DNA of 39,281 nt from Eubacterium sp. (GCA_024698585.1 JAILRB010000012.1:1-39281); one strand, 5' to 3'. Positions 26,279 through 35,400 are shown, counted from the stretch's first letter. The notes: generated by a model not told the origin, from the sequence alone. A program made the numbers and translations.

Positions 26279-26435
26279 CAGTTCAGCCACAAGAAACATC
26301 CCCGAAGCCACAGAAAGATTGCTCGCAATCTTTTGTGGTTGAGGGGATGCTTTCTTATGCGCGGAGCGCCACATCGATGAGTAAAACTCATTTGCGAAGC
26401 AAATGACTGGTGACGCAGTCACCGTTTTACGAATC
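26279..26435. repeat. left end and hairpin cluster of the third structured repeat block
   Basis: AGTTCAGCCAC (26279-26290 region) is the complement of the GTGGCTGAACT that ends each downstream unit. Next come nested arms AAGAAACATCCCC/GGGGATG-C-TTTCTT (26291-26303 and 26343-26356) around CCACAGAAAGATTGC-TC-GCAATCTTTTGTGG. Four short hairpins with 3-nt loops then follow: GCGC-GGA-GCGC, ATGAGT-AAA-ACTCAT, CATTTGC-GAA-GCAAATG and GGTGAC-GCA-GTCACC. Confidence 0.85.
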
Positions 26436-26625
26436 GCTGTGGTGGCTGAACTATATTATTGGTACTGTTTTGGTGCCACAGCGGTTTGGGCGCTGTGGTG
26501 GCTGAACTATATTATTGGTACTGTTTTGGCGCCACAGCGGTTTGGGTGCTGTGGTGGCTGAACTATATTATTGCTACTGTTCTGGCGCCACAGCGGTTTG
26601 GGCGCTGTGGTGGCTGAACTATATA
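26436..26625. repeat. tandem 56-bp repeats, three full units plus a partial
   Basis: Units start at 26436, 26492 and 26548 (exact 56-bp period), with a partial unit from 26604 that ends just before the gpx stop codon. Each contains CCACAGCG...CGCTGTGG, a potential hairpin spanning the unit boundary, and GTGGCTGAACTATAT. Few base differences separate units. Confidence 0.93.
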
Positions 26626-26626
26626 T

Positions 26627-27109
26627 TTACTGAAGTAGTCCGAGTTTTTTCATCTTCGCAACAATCTTTTCCGGTGTAGTTGTCGGAGCAAAACGTTCCA
26701 CAACATTACCATCTCTATCTACAAGGAACTTTGTAAAATTCCATTTAATCTTACTTCCCAATGTACCACCCTGTTCTTTCTTTAAGAATGTATACAATGG
26801 TTCTTCATTTTCACCATTGACTTCAATCTTTTTAAACTGTCTAAAGGAAACATTATATCTTGCCTGGCAGAAACTAACGATTTCCCCTTCTGTGCCAGGT
26901 GCCTGATTTCCAAATTGATTACAAGGGAAATCTAAGATTTCAAATCCCTGATCCTTATAATCATCATACATTTTCTGTAATCCTTCATACTGTGGTGTGA
27001 ATCCACATCCTGTAGCTGTGTTCACAATTAGAAGAACCTTTCCTTTAAATTCATCTAAGCTCACATCGTTTCCCATAATATCCTTTACTGTGTAATCATA
27101 AATACTCAT
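26627..27109 (-). CDS. glutathione peroxidase family protein (thiol peroxidase)
   Basis: A 160-residue GPx-fold peroxidase reducing hydroperoxides, most likely with thioredoxin in an anaerobe. The active-site Cys is in NTATGCGFTPQYEG, Gln in DFPCNQFGNQAPG and the Trp-Asn pair in IKWNFTKFLVDRDG. Selenocysteine is not used. ATG at 27107-27109 is chosen because AAAGGAG precedes it; the longer frame crosses the promoter. The promoter overlaps two inverted repeats resembling OhrR sites. Confidence 0.92.
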   Translation of the reverse strand: MSIYDYTVKDIMGNDVSLDEFKGKVLLIVNTATGCGFTPQYEGLQKMYDDYKDQGFEILDFPCNQFGNQAPGTEGEIVSFCQARYNVSFRQFKKIEVNGENEEPLYTFLKKEQGGTLGSKIKWNFTKFLVDRDGNVVERFAPTTTPEKIVAKMKKLGLLQ

Positions 27110-27125
27110 AGTATTACTCCTTTCC

Positions 27126-27138
27126 AAATTAAATTGTA
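27126..27138 (-). promoter_or_regulatory. second candidate OhrR-like site at gpx
   Basis: AAATTAAATTGTA on plus matches the right half and spacing of the OhrR consensus TACAATT-AATTGTA with an imperfect left half. It lies between the gpx -10 and its ribosome binding site. Confidence 0.35.
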
Positions 27139-27160
27139 TGCAACTTGTTTTATTTAATTT

Positions 27161-27174
27161 GATTGTACACAATC
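27161..27174 (-). promoter_or_regulatory. perfect palindrome over the gpx -10
   Basis: GATTGT-AC-ACAATC overlaps TACAAT of the promoter. The half-site ACAATC/GATTGT resembles half of an OhrR box; a repressor bound here would block the -10. Confidence 0.5.
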
Positions 27175-27190
27175 TATTTTGTTTTGTCAA
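27162..27190 (-). promoter_or_regulatory. promoter of the glutathione peroxidase gene
   Basis: On minus, TTGACA (27185-27190), exactly 17 nt and TACAAT (27162-27167). Confidence 0.85.
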
Positions 27191-27252
27191 CACCTCTTTT
27201 TAATCTTATCCAGTTTTAACCTTTTTAAACATATCACAACCGTGTTATATGC

Positions 27253-27287
27253 ACAAAAAAACAAGTTGCATTTTTCAGCAACTTGTT
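27253..27287 (-). terminator. intrinsic terminator
   Basis: Perfect 10-bp stem AACAAGTTGC/GCAACTTGTT (27260-27269 and 27278-27287), loop of eight, then seven T on minus. It ends the transcript carrying the two-TM protein gene and the remnant at 27302-27530. Confidence 0.9.
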
Positions 27288-27301
27288 TATCACAATAATT
27301 A

Positions 27302-27530
27302 TTACAGTCGAAACTGTATTTTACCAACTTTAACTCGGCTGGTAGTATATTCAAAGCGTATCTGATAGATTCCTTTTTCAATGGAACTTTCACTTTTTTT
27401 CGTGAAATCTTATTTTTCTAATCCTCCTTATGCAGTTTCTCGTCCGGTTGTTCCTCCAGAATTCATTTACTGCGACTCTTATTCTATAATAAAACCTCCT
27501 TCCTTTTTTGATAACCCATTCTGTCCGCAC
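27302..27530 (-). pseudogene. frameshifted small basic gene remnant
   Basis: Directly after the stop of the two-TM gene an open frame runs from GTG at 27528-27530 for 46 codons (VRTEWVIKKGRRFYYRIRVA, then Arg-rich ending RFHEKK). It stops just after an A7 run. Shifting frame at that A7 gives SESSIEKGIYQIRF and continues to a double TAA at 27299-27304, immediately before the terminator. No clear ribosome binding site precedes the GTG. It is either a decayed gene, a real slippage site, or chance; the family is not recognised. Confidence 0.3.
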
Positions 27531-27533
27531 AAT

Positions 27534-28103
27534 TTATCGTCGCCGATATTGCGATATTTTTAGTGGTGCCAATCCCCCGTATTTCCCTGACTCTTCAGGC
27601 AGTTCCTCTTTCTCAATTACCACATCATTTTCTTGGAGATACTCATAAAATCGTTCCGCATCCTCTCCCGTAATTGTAGCATAGAATAATGCTAAATAAG
27701 GGGATTTATAATCTCCCATATCGTGAATGTAAATAACCTTTTCTTTTCGGTCTGAGCAAACATTCACATGCATCCTACGATTTTCATAATAAATGTGACG
27801 GTCTTTTGCGAAAAAATCAAACGAACGCGTCATCCAGGAGTTCTCGTACACCTTATTTGCGCGCTTAAGAAGATGTACCAATAACGGTATAAATATTATC
27901 ACACTTACACCTAATGTTACTGCGCCAACGAATATAAAAATCACACCAACTCTCACATCAAGAGCTTCTCTAAGCAGCCTTCCAAAAGCGATCACTAAAA
28001 CTGCTCCAATGAGTGCAGTTCCTATCACAACTATCGGTATGAATAATTTCTCACCCTCTCTGTTCATTTTTTTTCTATCTCGTATTTCTGCATTTACAAA
28101 CAT
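27534..28103 (-). CDS. hypothetical two-TM membrane protein
   Basis: A 189-residue protein of no recognised family. Two hydrophobic segments (about 20-42 and 52-75) are followed by a soluble domain (about 80-189) that looks alpha/beta, with a C-terminal acidic stretch (EKEELPEESG) and a basic end (YRRR). The layout resembles small membrane proteins with a cytoplasmic PH-like or YcxB-like domain, as does the 144-residue protein at 28984. The ATG has AAAGG 6 nt upstream. The 63-bp-period array lies immediately upstream, within its leader or promoter region. Confidence 0.6.
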   Translation of the reverse strand: MFVNAEIRDRKKMNREGEKLFIPIVVIGTALIGAVLVIAFGRLLREALDVRVGVIFIFVGAVTLGVSVIIFIPLLVHLLKRANKVYENSWMTRSFDFFAKDRHIYYENRRMHVNVCSDRKEKVIYIHDMGDYKSPYLALFYATITGEDAERFYEYLQENDVVIEKEELPEESGKYGGLAPLKISQYRRR

Positions 28104-28130
28104 AATTGTACCTTTCTATTTTCCCCTCTT

Positions 28131-28479
28131 CCACCTATAAAAGAATTTTCCACCTTTTAGGTGGTTTTTTCATCTCTATATTTCTTCTTTTTCCACCTAT
28201 CTGAACAATTTCTATAATTTAGGTGAATTATTCATCCTCTTGCCACTTCATTTTTCCACCTATAATAACACTTCTGCTCTCACAGGTGGATTTCATGACG
28301 TCTACCTTTTAAATATCTCCACCTATTTCTCGTGTTTTCCCCCAATAGGTGAAATCTCCCCTAGGACTACCTCTTTTTTCTCCACCTATTTTCCGGATTT
28401 CCTTGAATTAGGTGAATCCGCCCTCCAAATCCACACCAAATCCTTCACCTATTCGAGTGTTTTTGCCGAATTAGGTGGA
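28131..28479. repeat. six-unit array of inverted CACCTA/TAGGTG motifs, 63-bp period
   Basis: CACCTA occurs at 28132, 28194, 28257, 28320, 28383 and 28446. TAGGTG (CAGGTG in unit 3) occurs at 28158, 28220, 28283, 28346, 28409 and 28472. Spacings are 62, 63, 63, 63 and 63 in both series, with the two motifs always 26 bp apart. The 8-bp arms (TCCACCTA/TAGGTGGA) are conserved, while the 20 nt between arms and about 30 nt between units are unrelated. Each unit can form a stem with a 20-nt loop. The period equals 21 codons, and a plus frame from 28240 shows STY...LGG repeats, but no ribosome binding site or known protein supports translation. Confidence 0.9.
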
Positions 28480-28512
28480 TTCATCATGATTTGAACCAGT
28501 CTTCAATAAGAA

Positions 28513-28541
28513 AAGAACCATCTCAGCACGAAACGGTTCTT
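28513..28541 (-). terminator. possible terminator downstream of the RHS locus
   Basis: AAGAACC...GGTTCTT extends to a 12-bp stem with two wobble pairs and a 5-nt loop. The T-run on minus (TTCTTATT) is weak. It separates the RHS-side transcript from the 63-bp array. Confidence 0.45.
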
Positions 28542-28558
28542 CTCTTTCATTTTATGAA

Positions 28559-28642
28559 TGTCTCGTTACAATTTAATTTGGAATATACTCCGTTGCATTT
28601 GCAACAAATCGAAGATGTTTTTACATTTTAATTTGGAACAAA
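28559..28642. repeat. 84-bp direct repeat, copy A (transposon-end-like)
   Basis: Matches 37802-37885 in the same orientation with two mismatches, starting TGTCTCGTTACAATTTAATT. It contains two copies of TTACAWTTTAATTTGGAA, 55 bp apart. Tandem short repeats behind a TG terminus resemble IS21-family ends, but no transposase gene is present. Confidence 0.85.
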
Positions 28643-28673
28643 ATGGTAATCTTTGTATTTATAATTGGAAAAA

Positions 28674-28696
28674 TTTACATTTTAAAGTGGAATAAG
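28674..28696. repeat. third internal copy of the TTACATTTTAA...GGAA motif
   Basis: TTTACATTTTAAAGTGGAATAAG repeats the motif of copy A 54 bp further on, giving three copies at a regular 54-55-bp spacing. Copy B at 37802 lacks this third unit. Confidence 0.7.
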
Positions 28697-28795
28697 ATGA
28701 GTCTCCATCACTTAACAAAATAATTTTCTTATCTACTTTTCCATTACTCTTTTGTAATTGAATTATAAACGTCAAGCTCTTTATAAGAACACCTT

Positions 28796-28960
28796 TCAAT
28801 CTTTTATATCCAAGTCTGATATTCCAGTTTCTCCAACCGAAATACCGACTTTTGTAATAAATACTTCTTTTTCTTCAAAGAATACTTTTATATATTCATT
28901 TTGTGAAATTTTTTCATTTGTTCCAGTATATTCCACTTCAATCCACAACACAAGATATTT
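28796..28960 (-). pseudogene. orphan C-terminal gene fragment
   Basis: On minus, 54 sense codons are open before a TGA at 28796-28798, reading KYLVLWIEVEYTGTNEKISQ and ending ISVGETGISDLDIKD. No ATG or ribosome binding site precedes them. The composition looks like genuine protein. It lies just downstream of the candidate immunity gene, where displaced effector or immunity fragments are common in polymorphic toxin loci. The family is not recognised. Confidence 0.35.
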
Positions 28961-28983
28961 TTAGGAACAAATAGAAGTAATAA

Positions 28984-29418
28984 TCATTTCATTGTACTCC
29001 AACTAATTATAGTTAATATTTCTTTCATAGAAAAACACCTGTCTTTTTCAGAAAGCATAATATTATATTTTGGAAATATAAGTTTTCTATTATCACATTG
29101 CAAATAGTAATTCTTGATTGTCTCCGTTTTAATTGTAATACGATTTTTCACATAATACTTCTTTAATAAAGAACTTAGCACCAACATTTCACCTTCATAT
29201 TTTGCCTTGTAAATAGTAATTAAACAATTATAATATATCAAAAAACAACCTATAATTCCTACAAAAAAAAGTGTTCCAACAAACAAAAGTTTAATGTGGA
29301 TTTTATCTGCCAAAATCACCCCCAAAACACTTGCAAAAAAAATAATTAAGGACACGAAATTCACAAGTACAAAACCATATATACATAAACCCTTCATTTT
29401 TTTCTTCTCAATAACCAT
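28984..29418 (-). CDS. small two-TM protein, candidate immunity protein for the RHS effector
   Basis: A 144-residue protein of unknown family. Two membrane segments (about 10-33 and 41-64) precede a basic, beta-rich soluble domain (about 70-144). It starts 13 nt after the stop of the giant YD-repeat gene, with AAGGA upstream, so it is in the same transcript. In WapA- and RHS-type loci this position is normally occupied by the cognate immunity gene, and a membrane location would suit protection against an envelope-targeting toxin. This role is inferred only from position and topology. Confidence 0.55.
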   Translation of the reverse strand: MVIEKKKMKGLCIYGFVLVNFVSLIIFFASVLGVILADKIHIKLLFVGTLFFVGIIGCFLIYYNCLITIYKAKYEGEMLVLSSLLKKYYVKNRITIKTETIKNYYLQCDNRKLIFPKYNIMLSEKDRCFSMKEILTIISWSTMK

Positions 29419-29431
29419 ATTTTCCTTCTTT

Positions 29432-32400
29432 CTATTTAGATACTTTAATCTTTTTCTTTTTCAAATAAAACTTTACTGCTCTTCTCTCCCTAGATATTTT
29501 AAACTTTGCATACTTCTTTTTTTTGGTATATTTAACTGTTACTCCTTTCCCTTTAACTGTTTTTTTCGTTCCATTTTTTAGTTTTTTAATGGAGTCAATA
29601 CTGATTTCTTTTAATTTCCAAGTATATCCTCCATCAATTCTATATGTTAAGGGAATAATAGCTGCAGAATATCCCAATTCACCTTGTACTCCTGCTTTAA
29701 AATTTGACCAATCTAAAGTGGCTCCCACTGACGCTTTAATGCCATAACTCCAGGCCAAAGACGTTGACCAACCAACACCCAAAACATCTTTCGCTTTTTT
29801 CATTGTAGGATAGACTACCAGCCCCAAAGAAGCACTTGCAGAGGCATTTACTTGATACTGTCCTCCCAGCGAAAATGTTATTACAATATTTTCTGTATCT
29901 GTGAAAACACCAACGTGAGTAAATAGTCCCATTCCACAACCTGCTTGAAGTTCTGCATACGCCCCTATAACAAAATGCCCGCTCGGATCCACATAATTTA
30001 TCGGATTTCCTTCACAATATCCGTACAGATTCCAACTTCCTGCGTCAGTTTCCTTGCCCCTGTATGTATCCTGACTCATAAATACACCATCTTCAGGATT
30101 ATAATATCTGGCATTTAAATAATACAGTCCTGTTGACTTATCATACACTCCTCCTGTATAACAAATTTCATTATCTACCGTTGAATCTAGTCTTTCACTA
30201 GTTTCACCAAAGTCTGTGTAATCATATGAATTAGCACAATTACCACTTGTATCTGTGATATTAGTTATACTTCCCTGTACATCCTTAGAATAAAAATACT
30301 CTTTCTGACCATCTTCATATCTAATTGTAGCAAATGTATTACTAGCATTTCCTATGATGTTTTGGCTTGTCTTTTCTCCATTTTCATTTGTAGTATACAA
30401 AAGAAGACTTCCTTCATAGAAATAGTTCGTTGTTTCAGTCTTGTCTCCGGACTCTGAACTGATTTTCTCTACTTTCTTGATTCGTTGACCGGCACCATTA
30501 TACTCATTATGCTGTACTAATTTCTCATTAACCCTAACATCAACTAACTGATTTTCGACATCATACGCATAAGCTGTTGTATCTCCACTCTTTCCATTAA
30601 CTTCCTCTTCCTTATTTCCCTTGTCGTCATACTTATAAGTACTAACATATGTTTTACAAGATAAATTATTGCCAACAGTTTTAGTGCATACTTCGTTAAC
30701 TTTAACAAGCTGATTTAATTTATTGTATTCATTACGATGGTATGTTCCTTCTAAAATTTCTCCTTCATCAGCTACTGTATATCTTACCGTCTTTGCATCA
30801 TAGCTTCGATTTCCCATCTTATCATAATCATACACAGATGTAGTTGTTTTAAGACTTAAGTTGTCTACATTTTCAGATTTTATCAGTTGATTAGAACTAT
30901 TGTATGTATATATGATATCTTCATCTTTTTTATTATTAATATAATTGAAGACTTCTCGCTTTCTAGTTATATTAGAATTCTTATCATAACTATAATTATA
31001 AGTCTCCAAAATATTATCTAAATCATTGCTGTTAGAATATTTCATAGAAGTAACTCTATCAAACACATCATATGTGTACTCTCTATAAATATATTCTTCC
31101 TTTTTATCTAAGAAATTTTTATAATCCTTAATAGTCTTAACTTTTCCATCATTATGATATACATATTCTCTTATCTTTGCTGACTCATCTCCTGAAAACA
31201 ATGCATCAATCGATACAATCCATTTATCCTTGTTATAATTAAACTTAATACCTTTTAACTCATCATTACTATTATTAGGATAATAAATCTTTTCTATGTT
31301 GTCATCTACATTGTAGACATATTTAAGTTTTGCATTCTTTTTTATCTCATCACTAGGCTTGCTTTCGGCGTTAACCTCTGCTACGGAAATATTTCTTCCA
31401 TACTTATCATACTCATAGAATGTGTATCTATATGGTGTTTCACCATGTTTATCCACAGATTCTACTAACTGATTTTCGTCATTATAAACGTATTCTGTAA
31501 CACCATCTAATTCATTTTTAGGAGTATAACTCATTTTCTTGGTCTGATTACCATCAATATCATACTCAAACTTCACATAGGAACCATCATTATAGGTTTC
31601 TTTAACCTTTAATCCCTCCTTGTCATACTCATATGATGTCTTTAGATTTCCGTCAGCACTTTCATCTGATATAGACAATACCTGACCAGAACCGTTAGTT
31701 GCGGTTACGGATTTAGCGCCATTAACATAAGTAATACTTTCCTTTATTGAATTACATTTCCCATCAATTTTATTAAACTCATCATAATTATAAGTTCCCT
31801 TAACCTCTTCGCTTTCTAGAACCTTACTGATTCTTCCCTGAGAATCATATTCATATGATGTTTCATTTCCCATAGCATCAATTGACTTTAATAGATTTCC
31901 GGCACTATCATATTCATTCCTTGTAACTATAGAATTATCTCCTACTTTTATTGAATCCCCTTTAATTTCCGGGTTAATAATAGTTGCAACTAGATTTCCA
32001 TTCTTATCATAAGTTGAAACAGATAGTTTACCTTCTTCTACTAAATCAGGATTTGACTCATTAACTCCGCTGACATAAGTAGTAAAAACTTTTCCATTGT
32101 TATCATATGTATAGTCTGAGAAGATACCATTACTCATTTCTCTAACAGTTCTACCATACGCGTCAGTATAAGTTTTTCCTACAACTTCTCCTCTATCATT
32201 AGTTACAGTAACTATATTGAGATTTTCTAATATTTCTAAACTTCTTCCATTGTTTCGATTGATACTTCCATAAGAATATGATGTGTTAGTTATTTTTGAA
32301 TCGCCATCTACCACTAATTCTGTTTTTGTGGTTCTGTTCATAGAATCATAAGTAGTCTTAGTAATTCTGTTTTTCTCATCCACAGACTCTATAACACTAC

Positions 32401-35400
32401 CATTTTCATTATATTTATTCTCTGTAGTTTTTTCTCCTTTTTTTGATATTTCAGAAGTTTTTATAGTTCTTAAAAACTCGTCATAATAATACTTATTAAC
32501 AACTAAATTTGTTCCCTTAACTAAGGCTTTAATATTATCAATACTGTTGTCCTTCTTTAGATTCTTTACTAAATCTTCACTTATTTCTTCATTAGAACTT
32601 ATATCAACAATTACATTACCATAATCATCATAGATATATGCATTTTTCTTTTCAACTGTCCCTTCACTAGATTCTTCGTTTACTTCATCGCCATTTTCAT
32701 TATATTCAGTGTTTTCATCTGACGATAAAATGGCTGTATTATCAAAGTTTTCTTTCGCTACATCTTGACCAATATATTCCTGGCTACTTGAAACTTCGCC
32801 ATCATCACCATAAGTATAAATAGTCTTAATATTTTTAATATAGTCTATTTCTTCAATTACATTTCCTAACTTATCATATTTGAATGTTGTATTCTCTGTA
32901 ATATTTCCATTTGGATCAGTAACGTTAGTATTTGTCGGCTGTTTTTTTACTGCGTCTATACTGTTAGAACTGTAATCGTATGTATTTTTGGTAATTGTTC
33001 CGTCTGCATCTATTGATTTAATAATGTTTCCATGAGAATCATACTCTGTTTTATCATTATTAGATATCTGTTTTTGAACCACAGTATCATTTTCAAGTGT
33101 ATAATAACTTTCTTTATCAGTTGTATCTGTCAACAGTGATATCGTATTTTTATCATAACTGTATGATGATGTATTTCCTAAGGAATCTTTTTTATATGTA
33201 ATTCTGCCATCTATTGTAAAGTTATATTCTTCACTTCTTACTTCGTTACCCTGACTGTAACCTTTTATTTTAGTCACTGGCTGGGATTGTTTCTGATTTT
33301 TAGTAAAGCTGAATGTTGTATATTCACCATTCGGATAATGAAATTTAGAAATATATTCCTCATTATATTCAATACTATATTCATTGTCCATAGCATCGAT
33401 TACAGCAGAAAGTCTATTATCATTATTGTAACGATATTTGTATTCTATCTTGTCACCATTAGTTCCAACAAATGTAGCCTTTTTTAATCTACTATTATCA
33501 TACTGATATTCATAACTGTATGGCTTATCATTGTCTGGCGCAGCTGTGATTTTACTAATTAGCCCCTCCTCATTATATGAATATTTAACTTCTTGACCTT
33601 TAGATGTAGATACACTTTCAATTCTTCCATTTTTGCTATTGTAGTCTACATATACAAAAGTTCCATTACTTTCTTCCATCAAAACTAAACGTCCACCATC
33701 GTCAAATCGATAAACGTTACCATCTTTAGTTTTTATTTTATAATAAACATCAAGTTCTAGCTCTTTTAGAACGGTTTCTTCCTTCTCTATTTTTCGATTT
33801 AATCTATCATCATCTATTTCTAATGTCAGCCCCTCATTTTCATTGCATATATATTCATTTTCTTTCTTATTAAATGTATACACTGCATTAGTTCCATCTA
33901 CATAGTAGATTTTATCTCCTACCTTTGAGACATACATATCATAAGCCTGTCTCCATCCGTATCCCATTGAAGATATTTCAGTGCTCTTAGAATTATATGT
34001 TCTATCCATATTGACAGGAAGCTGTGGTGCAGGAAGTGATATATCCTGCTGTGTAAATATGAAGTTACCTCTTGATAATTCTATCTTGGCAGTTCCATTA
34101 GGAGTGTTAAATGACATATACTCATTTAAGGAATTATCTCCAAGTCTATTTTCTAGCATATCTAAAGATTTAGTAGTCGAAGAAATTTCCTCCGAATAAT
34201 CACTGTACTGTGCACTATCTCCTGTTTTCTTTACAGTTCTAAGTTTATAATAATACGTTTTTCCTTCATCATTAGAAATCTTAATTGTACCTTTTGATTC
34301 GAATGATTTTACAAATGTACTCTCATTTATAACAACATTTGGGGTTTCTGATCTATATACCTGATATTTAACATCATCTCTATACTTACTACTTTTAGTA
34401 GAGAATCTAATTATTGTATTTCCGCCTAACTGTTCAATAGCATAAACATCTGTTGGTGTATAATCCTCTAATTCATAATCCTTAGTTTCATAATAATAGC
34501 TATACTCGATTTCCTCTGAAGTATTTCCCGCCTTATCAATTCCTCTAATTGTTAGGTTATACTTTCCATCCTCTGGAAAATCTGAACTAGGAAGAAGACC
34601 TTCCCCAGAAGACTCAAATCCTAATGTTTTAAACGCTCCATCATCTACTTTAATCTGAACTTCTGATAAATTGTCATCATTGATTCCACTCCACTTAACA
34701 GTTGGGAGCTTATTACTAGAATTGAAAAAACCTGTCTTAGGAGTTACTCGAACCTCACCTTTTTCCGGTTTTACTGTATCTCTATAATAAGTTATTTCTT
34801 TATCTGTCTCATTATCAGCTTTATCTACAGCAGTTAAAGTGATAGTATTTTCACCCTCTTCTACACCTTCTAGCTCTATTTCACCTGAATTAGAGTTTAC
34901 ATTAATTTTATTATTATTTAATAGAACCTCATATGATTTCAATGTACTATCTGTAATTGAATATTTCAATTTAGGTTTATTAGTGTAATTGTCCATCTTA
35001 TCCTTATTAGTATTTGGTGTAATAGATGCGGTTATGGTAGGATCTGTTTTATCATAATAATAAGTAAAGCTTTTCTCTACGCTAGTATTTCCTGCCTTAT
35101 CTATAGCTCTTATTTTGATACTATTAACTTTGCCGGATATTAATCCATCAATTTTCTTACCTTCATCATCTTTGCCACTATTATCTGCATCATCACTTAA
35201 CCACTTGTATACTCCTTCGTTAAGACTAAACTGAACAGATTTAAAATTCTTATCTGTCACCTTCCATTTCACTTCTGGCAAATCACTGCTATAATTACTT
35301 GCAGAGCTACTATCTATTGTAGCTGTATTAATTACTGGATTGGTTTTGTCTATTACAAAAGAAGCACCTTTTCCGGTACCCTTTATTCCTCCTTTATCCA

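Noticed and set aside
27110-27193. Longer gpx start
   Set aside because: The extension covers the promoter and palindromes; the protein family starts at the MSIYDY-type Met.
27187-27393. 68-aa minus frame from GTG
   Set aside because: It runs through a strong intrinsic terminator hairpin and lacks a ribosome binding site.
28131-28479. CRISPR array
   Set aside because: Repeats are only 6-8 bp and occur as alternating inverted pairs; no cas genes.
28240-28494. 84-aa plus frame over the 63-bp array as a gene
   Set aside because: No ribosome binding site or recognisable family; reported only as a possibility in the findings.
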